The notes: generated by a model not told the origin, from the letters alone. Counted from the stretch's first letter, positions 34,306 through 42,502 are shown. The stretch is DNA of 64,000 nucleotides from Pseudoalteromonas sp. R3 (GCF_004014715.1 NZ_CP034835.1:3286001-3350000), one strand, 5' to 3'. Made by a program: numbers and translations.

Positions 34306-34464
34306 AGATTTTTCCTCTGGCACAACCATCCCTTCCTGAGCAAGCATTCTCAGGCAGATGCGTTGTTGATTTGAGAGCTGGTCAGTTCGACCCTGGACTT
34401 AGCAAATAAGGCTCAGACTGACAGAGCGGGTTGGTAACAGGGCTGTCACCGTCGGGGTCACGAA

Positions 34465-34710
34465 TTAGTTGTTGTTGCGCTTTGCACTTAACAGGGCGTC
34501 AAGTTTCTTGTCTATAGAGTCGAGACGCTTTTCAATGCGTTTCTGATCTTCTTTGCGGATCTGCTTCAGATGCGCCAACTCCTGCGAGTTTGTGGTGATC
34601 CGCTTGTCCAGATCATTGAGATATAAAATACCCGACACCAGTAATGCTATGGTGGTCAGGATATGAGCCAGATTCAGCTCCTTTTTCATTTGCCATTGAT
34701 CGGCTTGCAT
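34465..34710 (-). CDS. Small one-TM protein, possible holin or lysis accessory
   Basis: 81 residues. One hydrophobic segment (LAHILTTIALLVSGILYL, about 14-31) is followed by a charged coiled coil (LAHLKQIRKEDQKRIEKRL). Located just downstream of the lysozyme gene with a GGAGG site. One-TM proteins with a cytoplasmic coiled coil occur in phage lysis modules, but holin activity cannot be read from the sequence. No spanin pair was found nearby. Confidence 0.55.
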   Translation of the reverse strand: MQADQWQMKKELNLAHILTTIALLVSGILYLNDLDKRITTNSQELAHLKQIRKEDQKRIEKRLDSIDKKLDALLSAKRNNN

Positions 34711-34746
34711 GGTTTGGCCACCTCCTCATTCATAGTTACCCCCAAT

Positions 34747-35166
34747 TTAAGACTGCCACTGACCACTGAGCATTTGCTGTGCCAGCTCCTGGGCACGTTC
34801 CGGAACTTGCCTGGCCCAGCGGCTATCCAGCATTTCCAGTGCAGCCCGCTCAAAGTCACCATTTTGTACTGCATCCAGCATGTTACTAAAGCCCAGCAAT
34901 CCCTGTACGCCGAGGTTAAAGGCCATATTCGTCAATACCGCCTGACGGGCCTCATTACAGTAAGAGGTATCCACTCGCCGTCGCACTCCAGCCTGCGCAT
35001 TGGCCACGTCTTGTGCCAGCAGCTGCTCGGCTTCTTCTTCGGCTATGCCGTTTTGTTCCAGATTTCTGCCATACCCGATTGTGAGTTTGCCAGCCGTACA
35101 GTAGTAAGGGAAACGACGAAATCCCTCATGCTTTTTTATCTGCTCAACTGTGTTCATAATTGTCAT
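34747..35166 (-). CDS. Phage-type lysozyme (GH24) endolysin
   Basis: 139 residues without signal peptide. It would cleave peptidoglycan to release the particles. The catalytic segment reads HEGFRRFPYYCTAGKLTIGY; aligned to T4 lysozyme the acid is Glu14 and the Thr is Thr29, while the position of T4 Asp20 is Cys23. A Cys at this place is found in many phage lysozymes and is compatible with activity. The start at 35166 has AAGGAGG 5 bases upstream. The absence of an export signal implies dependence on a holin. Confidence 0.9.
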   Translation of the reverse strand: MTIMNTVEQIKKHEGFRRFPYYCTAGKLTIGYGRNLEQNGIAEEEAEQLLAQDVANAQAGVRRRVDTSYCNEARQAVLTNMAFNLGVQGLLGFSNMLDAVQNGDFERAALEMLDSRWARQVPERAQELAQQMLSGQWQS

Positions 35167-35176
35167 GGTGCCCTCC

Positions 35177-35539
35177 TTAAGGCTGACACAAGGTCTGCAA
35201 TAAACTGCGTTCCGCTTTAACCAGCCAAAACTCTAACGATCGCTTTGAGTCAAAGCCCAGTGTTTTTGCAACCTGAGCTATGTCTCCTTCGACCAGATAC
35301 TTGCCCCGCAGTGCTCGAATGCATTCAGGCCGCAATTGTGCAATTTGCTGCGTCAGTGCCTCTATTTCTTCGGGAACACTCATCATATCGCTGCTCACAT
35401 AGCGAGCGCTGGAGTCACCTATCCGCTCGGTTACAGCCTGACGGCTGAATCCTTTTCCCAGTTCTTTTGCTCGCCAGAAGCGACCCCAGCGTTTTAAAGC
35501 ACTGCGTAGCTGCTTAATGGTTGGTTGTGTCATCATCAT
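35177..35539 (-). CDS. Putative late regulator, antiterminator Q-like
   Basis: 120 residues. It has a basic N-terminus (LRSALKRWGRFWRAKELGKG), a central acidic helix and a C-terminal HTH-like part (VEGDIAQVAKTLGFDSKRSL) similar to sigma region 4. Layout resembles phage Q-type antitermination proteins, which lie just before lysis genes, as here. It overlaps the XRE gene by 26 bp. If Q-like, it would let polymerase pass the internal terminators of the locus. The assignment is by shape and position. Confidence 0.45.
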   Translation of the reverse strand: MMMTQPTIKQLRSALKRWGRFWRAKELGKGFSRQAVTERIGDSSARYVSSDMMSVPEEIEALTQQIAQLRPECIRALRGKYLVEGDIAQVAKTLGFDSKRSLEFWLVKAERSLLQTLCQP

Positions 35540-35789
35540 TGATCTTTCCTATTACTTCTAAAATATCGAGTGAGTAAACATCCTCGACCAGACCGACAAC
35601 GTCGTTCCACCTAGGGCTGTATTCTTTATTTTCCCACCGTCTCAGTGTGCGCTCTTCAACGCCATAATGTGCCGCGGACTCAGCCTGAGTGTAACCTCTC
35701 AGACGACGGGCGAATCTCAGGATATCTGCACCCAAAGGGGTTCTTTTTTGCTGCGTTAACCGCGGCTTTGCATACATATATTGCTTCAT
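35514..35789 (-). CDS. XRE-type helix-turn-helix regulator
   Basis: 91 residues. Residues about 22-55 hold an HTH: LRGYTQAESAAHYGVEERTL then RRWENKEYSPRWNDVV. It is the first gene of the tail locus in transcription order, with AAGGAAA before the ATG. It probably controls expression of the locus together with the downstream Q-like gene. Whether it represses or activates is unknown. It has no peptidase domain, so it is not a LexA/CI-type self-cleaving repressor. Confidence 0.75.
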   Translation of the reverse strand: MKQYMYAKPRLTQQKRTPLGADILRFARRLRGYTQAESAAHYGVEERTLRRWENKEYSPRWNDVVGLVEDVYSLDILEVIGKINDDDTTNH

Positions 35790-35904
35790 CGTTTTCCTTA
35801 TACTGTGAAGTCATTCATTCAACTAAACAGCATCCTATACGCGGCTTGCGGTATGCAGCACTCAGTATGCAATGACGAGCTAAAGTAAGCTGTCACAGAC
35901 AACC

Positions 35905-35933
35905 GTGGTCACTGTTTATATTTGTGGTCATTG
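35905..35933. promoter_or_regulatory. Direct repeats GTGGTCACTG/GTGGTCATTG, possible activator sites
   Basis: Two near-identical 10-mers (one mismatch) start 19 bp apart, about two helix turns, so a dimeric regulator could bind both on one face. They are 116 bp or more upstream of the XRE start codon. Confidence 0.45.
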
Positions 35934-35950
35934 AATTAAGCTGATGCGTT

Positions 35951-35974
35951 AGTGAACTAAGTAGGCTGTTCACT
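35951..35974. promoter_or_regulatory. Operator-like dyad AGTGAAC-N10-GTTCACT
   Basis: Perfect 7-bp inverted arms with a 10-bp spacer, giving a 24-bp symmetric site of the kind bound by HTH dimers. It is not a LexA box. The XRE regulator at 35514 is the nearest candidate ligand. Confidence 0.5.
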
Positions 35975-36336
35975 CACTCCATGTAACATCCGCTGTTATA
36001 AGTGTGCAGGCGCCGGGACTGAAGGAAAAGTGCGCTGATGCAGAAATCGCATCACATGTTTACAACTCCATGTCATAGCTTTATCAAGCTTAGGGCTATA
36101 ATACCTTTTTCATTGGTCCAAAACAGGTCAAAAATGCCCTAACAATTATAAAGTTAAAATTCAGCTCAGATTCTTATAGAAACTCACTTGCAGATCTTGA
36201 CACCAGAGCAGAAAGTTAACAATTGTAAATTTCAAGAGGGCGTTCTGCACAAAATGGTCTGTGTACCAGACAAAGATTGCCCCAATGCACGGCATTCACT
36301 AAAATAACCACATCTAAACAAAGAGAAGCAAAATTC

Positions 36337-38001
36337 ATGGCTCAATATATCTATACAATGTCGCGGGTGAGCAAAGTAGTGCCACCCAAACGCACAATCC
36401 TAAAAGATATTTCTCTGTGCTTTTTTCCCGGTGCCAAAATCGGTGTCCTTGGTCTGAACGGTGCAGGTAAATCAACCCTGCTACGCATTATGGCTGGGGT
36501 AGATACTGAGTTTGAAGGGGAAGCACGTCCACAACCGGGCACAAAAATTGGCTACCTGCCACAGGAGCCGGTGCTGGATGAAAGCAAAACGGTCCGTGAA
36601 ACCATTGAAGAAGCAGTGAGTGAAGTAAAACGCGCACTGAGCCGTCTGGATGAAGTATACGCTGAGTATGCAATGGAAGACGCTGACTTTGATGCATTGG
36701 CGAAAGAACAAGGTGAGCTGGAAGCAATTATTCAGGCACATGACGGCCACAATCTGGACAACGCACTAGAGCGTGCAGCCGACGCACTGCGTCTGCCTGA
36801 GTGGGATGCCAAAATTGAGCATCTGTCTGGGGGGGAGCGTCGCCGGGTTGCAATTTGTCGTCTGTTACTTGAAAAGCCAGACATGCTGTTACTGGACGAA
36901 CCGACCAACCACCTGGATGCAGAATCGGTTGCCTGGTTAGAACGTTTCTTGCACGATTACGAAGGTACCGTGGTTGCCATTACCCACGACCGTTACTTCC
37001 TCGACAACGTTGCAGGTTGGATCCTCGAACTGGACCGCGGCCATGGTATTCCATGGGAAGGCAACTACTCTTCATGGCTGGAGCAAAAAGATGCTCGTCT
37101 GAAGCAAGAAGAGAAGTCTGAAAAAGCACGCCAAAAGTCTATTGAGAAAGAGCTTGAGTGGGTTCGCTCGAATCCCAAAGGTCGTCAGGCTAAATCTAAA
37201 GCTCGTATGGCACAGTTTAGTGAACTACAGCAGTCGGATTACCAAAAGCGTAACGAAACCAATGAACTGTTTATTCCACCTGGACCTCGTCTGGGCGATC
37301 AGGTCATTGAAGTGAACAACCTGACCAAGAGCTTTGGCGATCGCGTACTGATCGACAACTTAAGCTTCTCTGTACCAAAAGGTGCAATCGTTGGGATTAT
37401 TGGTGCCAACGGTGCCGGTAAGTCAACCCTGTTCAGAATGCTAAGCGGTCAACACCAGCCAGACAGTGGTGAAATTGTACTGGGTGAAACCGTGGAGCTG
37501 GCCACCGTTGAGCAGTTCCGTGATGATATGGATGGCAACAACACCGTATTCCAGGAAGTGTCAGACGGTCAGGACATCCTGAAAATTGGTAACTTTGAAG
37601 TGCCCAGCCGTGCCTACGTAGGCCGCTTTAACTTTAAGGGCAACGACCAGCAGAAGTTCGTAAAAGAGCTCTCTGGTGGTGAGCGCAACCGACTGCACCT
37701 GGCTAAACTGCTAAAAGCGGGTGGTAACGTAATCCTGCTGGATGAGCCGACCAATGACCTGGATGTTGAAACCCTGCGTGCACTGGAAAACGCCATCCTG
37801 GAATTCCCGGGCTGCGTAATGTGTATTTCGCACGACCGTTGGTTCCTTGACCGTATTGCGACGCATATTCTGGATTACCGCGACGAAGGCCAGGTGAACT
37901 TCTTCGACGGTAACTATACCGAATACGAAGAGTGGCTGAAAAAGACCTATGGTGCAGAAGCCGCGGAGCCTAAGCGCATCAAGTACAAGAAAATTGGTTA
38001 A
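36337..38001 (+). CDS. ettA: Energy-dependent translational throttle protein EttA
   Basis: About 554 residues, an ABC-F protein that binds the ribosomal E site and tunes the first elongation steps to ATP supply. The start at 36337 (AQYIYTMSRVSKVVPPKR) matches the N-terminus of E. coli EttA; an in-frame upstream start at 36277 lacks that match. Two ATPase domains show GLNGAGKST and GANGAGKST (Walker A), LSGGERRR and LSGGERNR signatures, and DEPTNHLDAE and DEPTNDLDVE. The linker RSNPKGRQAKSKARMAQF (P-site tRNA interaction motif region) is present. It is followed by a good terminator. Confidence 0.97.
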   Translation: MAQYIYTMSRVSKVVPPKRTILKDISLCFFPGAKIGVLGLNGAGKSTLLRIMAGVDTEFEGEARPQPGTKIGYLPQEPVLDESKTVRETIEEAVSEVKRALSRLDEVYAEYAMEDADFDALAKEQGELEAIIQAHDGHNLDNALERAADALRLPEWDAKIEHLSGGERRRVAICRLLLEKPDMLLLDEPTNHLDAESVAWLERFLHDYEGTVVAITHDRYFLDNVAGWILELDRGHGIPWEGNYSSWLEQKDARLKQEEKSEKARQKSIEKELEWVRSNPKGRQAKSKARMAQFSELQQSDYQKRNETNELFIPPGPRLGDQVIEVNNLTKSFGDRVLIDNLSFSVPKGAIVGIIGANGAGKSTLFRMLSGQHQPDSGEIVLGETVELATVEQFRDDMDGNNTVFQEVSDGQDILKIGNFEVPSRAYVGRFNFKGNDQQKFVKELSGGERNRLHLAKLLKAGGNVILLDEPTNDLDVETLRALENAILEFPGCVMCISHDRWFLDRIATHILDYRDEGQVNFFDGNYTEYEEWLKKTYGAEAAEPKRIKYKKIG

Positions 38002-38009
38002 TCACCAGA

Positions 38010-38036
38010 AAAAGCCCTGATTTTCAGGGCTTTTTT
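38010..38036 (+). terminator. Rho-independent terminator of ettA
   Basis: AAAGCCCTGA and TCAGGGCTTT form a hairpin with a TTT loop, followed by TTTT; it begins 8 bases after the ettA stop. Confidence 0.92.
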
Positions 38037-38126
38037 ATGTCTGATTTAAACCAGAAATTAGCCCGTGAAGTGGAGACTCAGCAAAAAACTGGCTAAGCTA
38101 TAGATAAACAAGCTAAGAGAAGACTA

Positions 38127-38489
38127 ATGAAAGAACGTAGACGATTTTCACGCGTACTGTTTTCCAACCCGGCCGTACTCATGACTGCCAGTGGGGACTA
38201 CAGGTGCGAAGTGATCGACCTGTCACTGAATGGCGCCCTGCTGACTTTGCCTGTGGGATATGTGCCCCTCAAAGACGAGCCAGCCAGCTTGCGCTTTGCT
38301 CTACCGCAAAGTGACATACAGATTGCAATGGAAGTGCAGATCCGTCACATCGAAGAAGGCCACCTTGGCGTACATTGCAGTCAGATTGATCTCGACAGTG
38401 TGACTCATTTGAAGCGACTGATTGAGCTAAATCTGGGTGATGATGATGTACTACACCGAGATTTGGAACAGCTAATCCTGCACGACTAA
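38127..38489 (+). CDS. PilZ domain protein (c-di-GMP binding)
   Basis: 120 residues. The N-terminal RRRFSRV matches the RxxxR part of PilZ and VIDLSLNGALL the (D/N)xSxxG part, followed by a beta barrel to about residue 100. Such proteins bind cyclic di-GMP and change partner activity, often in motility or polysaccharide pathways. It is a stand-alone gene after the ettA terminator. The partner is unknown. Confidence 0.85.
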   Translation: MKERRRFSRVLFSNPAVLMTASGDYRCEVIDLSLNGALLTLPVGYVPLKDEPASLRFALPQSDIQIAMEVQIRHIEEGHLGVHCSQIDLDSVTHLKRLIELNLGDDDVLHRDLEQLILHD

Positions 38490-38703
38490 GCCTTCACAGC
38501 CTGCGTGTTTGCCCTGTTACTAACCATTGGCAGGGCCTCGCCTGCTATTACACACCACAAGCAGCCACCTGAACCCAGGCGCCACAGCACTTCTCTGTGA
38601 CCTTTCCTGACTTTATCTGAAACTCTTAAAAATTTAATCAATTGATAGTTATGTAAATATCAGATTGACCTCTTCAAACACAAATAACTTCACATAAAGA
38701 TAC

Positions 38704-38732
38704 TTGACAAAAAGATAGCCCACCAATAATCT
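38704..38732 (+). promoter_or_regulatory. Sigma-70 promoter for the EamA-OYE operon
   Basis: TTGACA at 38704-38709 and TAATCT at 38727-38732 with a 17-bp spacer; the match is strong. It lies about 50 bp before the EamA start codon. Confidence 0.65.
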
Positions 38733-38782
38733 CTATATCAAGATTAATCACGACAAGATATTTTTAAAAACGGAGAAAAGCG

Positions 38783-39753
38783 ATGAACAGATCCATTGAA
38801 TTGCTCAGATCAGCAATGCCATGGCAGTACAAACGTGCAGGGCACACCCTATGGTGGTTACTCGTCGCTATGGTTGCTCCTGTTATCTGGGGAGCACATA
38901 CGTTGTCACTACAGAAATGTTGCCAGCTGATAGCCCTTTAATGGCAGCTGTATTCAGAGCGCTACCTGCGGGTCTGCTATTACTCTTTTTTACCCGTGTG
39001 TTACCTCAAGGACGCTGGTGGTTACGCACACTCATTCTCGGGGTACTGAATATTGGCGGATTTTTTTATTGCCTGTTTGTGACGGCTTACCAGCTTCCGG
39101 GCTCAGTGGCAGCACTGGTAATGTCGAGCCAACCGATCCTGGTCATGATACTGGGTGCGTTATTTCTCAAAGAGTCTCTTAAGCTTAATCAGTTCATTGC
39201 TTGCCTGACAGGCATTGCAGGCCTGTCAATCTTGGTTCTCGAACCCAGTATGGTGTTGCCTGCACAAGGCGTGCTGGCCGGGCTGGCTGGTGCAGCGTCG
39301 ATGGCTACTGGTCTGGTGCTGACCAAAAAGTGGGGGAAACCAGAGGGTGTGTCTGTTGCTACATTCACAGGTTGGCAACTCACCGTTGGGGGACTCTTTT
39401 TGCTCCCGTTCGGGCTCATACAAGAGGGCTTACCCGCCACATTCACTGTTAATAATCTGCTGGGATATGGGTATCTGAGCCTGGTCGGTGCGCTGCTGGC
39501 TTATCTGATATGGTTCAAAGCCATTGAACAATTGCCCGTATTCAGCGTGTCTTTTGTGTCGTTCGCCAGCCCGCTGAGTGCAGCATTATTGGGGTATTTC
39601 ATTCTCGATGAAACCCTGACATTTAACCAATTGCTTGGCGCCGGGGCTATTGTGCTGGCCATTGTTATCTCTCAGCGCCACGCTTTTGCCCCCTCGAAGG
39701 TTGCAGGCTCAAGCACCAAAACCCACAACCAGCTAAGTTCCAAACCATCTTAA
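38783..39753 (+). pseudogene. EamA/RhaT-type drug/metabolite transporter, frameshifted near its N-terminus
   Basis: Reading from the ATG at 38783 (GGAGAAAAG site) gives WWLLVAMVAPVIWG, the first EamA helix, and then leaves frame at a G4 run (38889-38892). The next frame continues STYVVTTEMLPADSPLMAAV and eight or nine further TM segments to 39753. A fifth G restores one protein of about 323 residues with the usual ten TM helices. So the gene is either inactivated by one base or misread. It is followed 29 bp later by the alkene reductase, an operon partner. Confidence 0.85.
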
Positions 39754-39782
39754 TACTTTTCGGAAAATATAAGGAAAATACT

Positions 39783-40871
39783 ATGCACACTTTATTTGAA
39801 CCTGTTCAGTACGGCAGCATCGCTACGTCTAACCGATTTGTAATGGCACCTATGAGCCGTAACCGGGCCACAGAACACGGCCATGCAACGGCGCTGATGG
39901 CAACCTATTACGGTCAGCGCGCGAGTGCCGGGTTGATCATCTCTGAAGGCATACAACCCAGCCAGGTTGGTCAGGGTTATATGAATTCGCCTGGACTGCA
40001 CACACTGCCGCAGGCAAAAAGCTGGCAACAAGTAACCGATTCGGTACACGCACAAGGCGGCAAAATTGTTGCACAGCTCATGCACTGTGGTCGCATAGGT
40101 CACCCCAGCCTGTATCCCAGTGCACACCAGTCTGTCGCCCCCAGTGCCATAACAGCGCAAGGTAAGACGTATACGCCGGATGGTATGAAAGACTTTGCCC
40201 CACCCCGGGCGCTCACAATGGATGAAATCCAAAGTACAATTTCAGACTACGTACAAGCGGCCAGATACGCCATTGAGGGCGGCTTTGATGGGGTTGAAAT
40301 CCACGCTGGCAACGGGTTTCTGCCGCACCAGTTTCTGGCCAACAATACCAATCAGCGACAAGACTGCTATGGTGGCAGCATTGAAAATCGAACACGTTTT
40401 ACGCTGGAAATAGTCGCGGCAGTATCAGACGCGATTGGCGCCGATCGCGTCGGCTTGCGTATTTCGCCTCACAATACCTTCAACGATATCGCCGAAACGG
40501 ACAGCGAACAGTTATACAGTGCGCTGATTCAAGCACTGCCCACTAATTTGGCTTATCTACACATAATGGAAGCTGCATCCCGTGCAACCAGTGACGCAAT
40601 ACGTCAAGTATGGAAAGGGGCATTGATCCTGAACCCACATAACCGCTGGGAAGATGGACCCGTCACGCCAGCAATTGCTGACAAGGTATTGCAACAAGAT
40701 CTGTGCGATGGAGTGAGTCTGGGTGCTTTATTTGTCGCAAACCCGGATCTGGTAGAACGAGTCAGGCAGAACGCACCTTTAAATGAAATGGATGACAGCA
40801 CCCTGTACGGCGGTGACGCCAAGGGTTACACGGATTACCCGACACTAAACGAAGTTGCTCAGGCGGTATAA
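39783..40871 (+). CDS. Alkene reductase, Old Yellow Enzyme family
   Basis: 362 residues, an FMN-dependent NAD(P)H oxidoreductase reducing activated C=C bonds. It begins LFEPVQYGSIATSNRFVMAP and has HAGNGFLPHQFLANNTNQR (His and Asn of the substrate site), DCYGGSIENRTRFTLEIV and NPHNRWEDGPVTPAIADKVL, close to NemA-type enzymes. Length is typical. Its operon with an exporter suggests a role with electrophiles or nitro compounds. No TetR-type regulator is next to it. Confidence 0.93.
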   Translation: MHTLFEPVQYGSIATSNRFVMAPMSRNRATEHGHATALMATYYGQRASAGLIISEGIQPSQVGQGYMNSPGLHTLPQAKSWQQVTDSVHAQGGKIVAQLMHCGRIGHPSLYPSAHQSVAPSAITAQGKTYTPDGMKDFAPPRALTMDEIQSTISDYVQAARYAIEGGFDGVEIHAGNGFLPHQFLANNTNQRQDCYGGSIENRTRFTLEIVAAVSDAIGADRVGLRISPHNTFNDIAETDSEQLYSALIQALPTNLAYLHIMEAASRATSDAIRQVWKGALILNPHNRWEDGPVTPAIADKVLQQDLCDGVSLGALFVANPDLVERVRQNAPLNEMDDSTLYGGDAKGYTDYPTLNEVAQAV

Positions 40872-40881
40872 ATCAACAAAC

Positions 40882-40903
40882 AAGGGGTGACCAGTCACCC
40901 CTT
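40882..40903. terminator. Hairpin between alkene reductase and peptide gene
   Basis: AAGGGGTGAC and GTCACCCCTT form a perfect 10-bp stem with a 2-nt loop. It lies between the convergent gene ends at 40871 and 40918 and probably serves both; the T runs are short. Confidence 0.7.
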
Positions 40904-40917
40904 CTTATACAAACCTG

Positions 40918-41115
40918 TTAATTACATCCTTCCCAGGTCTGGCAACGACGTTGTGTCAGACAATCTGCGTCCCACGTCATGCAATAGTACTTTTGCTCTG
41001 TCCAGCAAGCGTAGTAAGAACCCGCGCCACCAGCGACATTCGGTGTTTGACCTTCCAGCGCTTTGCCGGAGAACGTTAAACGTTTGAGCTGCTTTTTATT
41101 TAGATTAAGCTTCAT
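40918..41115 (-). CDS. GG-leader small peptide, RiPP-like precursor A
   Basis: 65 residues from ATG 41115 with AAGGAA upstream. The leader reads KLNLNKKQLKRLTFSGKALE, then QTPNVAGGAG, a double-Gly type site; the remaining about 35 residues contain five Cys and several Trp/Tyr (SYYACWTEQKYYC, DADCLTQRRCQTWEGCN). It resembles precursors of exported, possibly modified peptides. The two other peptides in this window (41248, 56430) share the leader plan. No lanthionine synthase, radical SAM enzyme or C39 peptidase is in the window. Confidence 0.7.
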   Translation of the reverse strand: MKLNLNKKQLKRLTFSGKALEGQTPNVAGGAGSYYACWTEQKYYCMTWDADCLTQRRCQTWEGCN

Positions 41116-41247
41116 CACAGTTTCCTTGTAGTTGTTTTAGGTAATACCAACCCAAGCGTATCACAGATAAATTAATTAAATATTTTACTTTGTTTTCACA
41201 CTCATCCTATGTTAGTTTGATTATCGTAACAATCAAAGGAGATAACT

Positions 41248-41409
41248 ATGTTACTAAAACTAAAAAAGAAACCAATGAAAGCTCTATCTAACGACAAAGC
41301 GGGCGTACCTGCAAACATGACACCACAAGTTGCTGGTGGTGTAGAGCAAACTTACTACTGCTGGTCAGATCATCGCTGCCCAGGCACACAAACTTCTTGG
41401 GTGTGCTAA
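41248..41409 (+). CDS. GG-leader small peptide, RiPP-like precursor B
   Basis: 53 residues from an ATG with AAAGGAG upstream, divergent from precursor A. Leader: LKLKKKPMKALSNDKAG; site: MTPQVAGGV; core: EQTYYCWSDHRC then PGTQTSWVC, with three Cys. The leader-core border is the same TPxVAGG as in the others. The core shares YYxC with precursor A, which points to a common origin. Confidence 0.7.
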   Translation: MLLKLKKKPMKALSNDKAGVPANMTPQVAGGVEQTYYCWSDHRCPGTQTSWVC

Positions 41410-41425
41410 TCACTCACTGAAGTTT

Positions 41426-41460
41426 AAGCCCGCTGAACGAATCACTTATCAGGCGGGCTT
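41426..41460 (+). terminator. Hairpin after peptide B
   Basis: AAGCCCGCTGA and TCAGGCGGGCTT pair with one bulged G, 17 bases after the stop. There is only a weak T tail. Confidence 0.6.
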
Positions 41461-41790
41461 ATCAGGTAGCTTGATTTAAAACATTCTTTTACCCAGCTCT
41501 TACTCAAACAACTCCCCCTCTGTTCACAAACTTTATTCTACTAAACGTAAGGATATGCCCCCTGTAGGTTCGAGTGCATCAGCCCGGTATAGCTTCTTAT
41601 ACATACCACTAATTTACCTTTTTGCTTTTCCACCAGCTCTGGCATCAAATTTCAATCTAAAATCATCCTAAAAACCGGTCCAAACAGAAAAGTCACAACA
41701 TTGTGATGGTTTTGTGATAATTCCGGGAGCGATTTTCCATAATTTGCCTGCATGCTTGTCAGGGTCAAATCCAAACAACAAGAGTAAATT
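41461..41790. other. Intergenic region before the spondin genes
   Basis: A 330-bp gap without an ORF worth calling. It should hold the promoter of the spondin operon; no strong -35/-10 pair was picked out by eye. An AACAAGAGTAAATT stretch precedes the first ATG. Confidence 0.4.
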
Positions 41791-42492
41791 ATGAAAACAC
41801 GCATCATCCCCCTCATCACAGGTATTTTACTGGCATCTGGCACAGCCAGCGCCGCTTCTCTGGACGTTAAGATCACTAACCTGACACAGGGGATCTACTT
41901 TACCCCCTTGCTGGTGAGTGCCCATACCAGCAACGCCATGTTATTCCAAACTGGAGAGCAAGCGTCTGAAGCACTTCAGGCGATGGCCGAAGGTGGTTCT
42001 CTAACCGGTCTGAGCGAAATACTGACGGGTATCAATGCCAACGCCATGGAAAACCCGGCTGGAGGCCTGCTCGGCCCGGTTGCTTCAACAATGACCAGCC
42101 TGGAAACCGATGCGGGCAACGACCGTCTATCAATTGTCGCCATGATGCTGCCTACTAACGACGGTTTCGTTGGCCTCAATAGCTGGCCCATTCCAACCAC
42201 ACCTGGCACATATCATATTTACCTGAATGCTTATGATGCCGGAACAGAGGCAAACAACGAGCTGGTGGTGAATGGCTCTGGCGCCCCCAATACCCCAGGG
42301 ATCCCCGCATCTCCGGGTGTCGATCCGGGTACTCAAGGTAGCGGCGTAACAGAAACAGAAAGTAATACGCTTGTTCATATTCATCGCGGCAATCTGGGGG
42401 ATGACGACTCGACAGGCGGTAAAAGCGATTTACACAACACCGTTCACCGCTGGTTAAATCCAGTTGCTAAAGTGACTGTAACGGTTAAGTAA
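41791..42492 (+). CDS. Spondin domain-containing exported protein
   Basis: 233 residues. Residues 1-23 are a signal peptide (IIPLITGILLASGTASAAS). The mature part is a spondin_N-like domain: LDVKITNLTQGIYFTPLLVS, ALQAMAEGGS, LSIVAMMLPTNDGFVGLNSW and LNAYDAGTEANNEL, the last two being the hallmark. Spondin_N domains in bacteria are extracellular or periplasmic, of unknown function. It is followed 10 bp later by a lipoprotein paralogue and then a two-component system. Confidence 0.88.
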   Translation: MKTRIIPLITGILLASGTASAASLDVKITNLTQGIYFTPLLVSAHTSNAMLFQTGEQASEALQAMAEGGSLTGLSEILTGINANAMENPAGGLLGPVASTMTSLETDAGNDRLSIVAMMLPTNDGFVGLNSWPIPTTPGTYHIYLNAYDAGTEANNELVVNGSGAPNTPGIPASPGVDPGTQGSGVTETESNTLVHIHRGNLGDDDSTGGKSDLHNTVHRWLNPVAKVTVTVK

Positions 42493-42502
42493 GGGGTCCA
42501 TT

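Larger units (their letters stand above)
35790..36336. other. Intergenic region upstream of the tail locus and of ettA
   Basis: A 547-bp gap between divergent genes. Seen here: repeated GTATGCA (35851 and 35865), repeated GTGGTCAYTG (35905 and 35924), a 7-bp dyad (35951-35974), and TATAAT at 36097-36102, possibly part of the ettA promoter although no good -35 is visible. The regulatory sites are on the tail-locus side. Confidence 0.5.

Noticed and set aside
5464..35789. Complete prophage
   Set aside because: No capsid, portal, terminase, integrase or replication gene is visible in the locus or its flanks inside the window; the genes flanking it are ordinary chromosomal genes.
5464..35789. 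Type VI secretion system or extracellular contractile injection system (Afp/MAC type)
   Set aside because: Sheath, tube, W, J, I, U, X and D are of P2 type; no ClpV, TssJ/L/M, AAA+ ATPase of the Afp15 type or toxin cargo gene was found.
35911..35928. LexA-like site CTG-N10-TGG
   Set aside because: The right half does not match CAG and the centre is not the usual alternating AT; direct repeats explain the sequence better.
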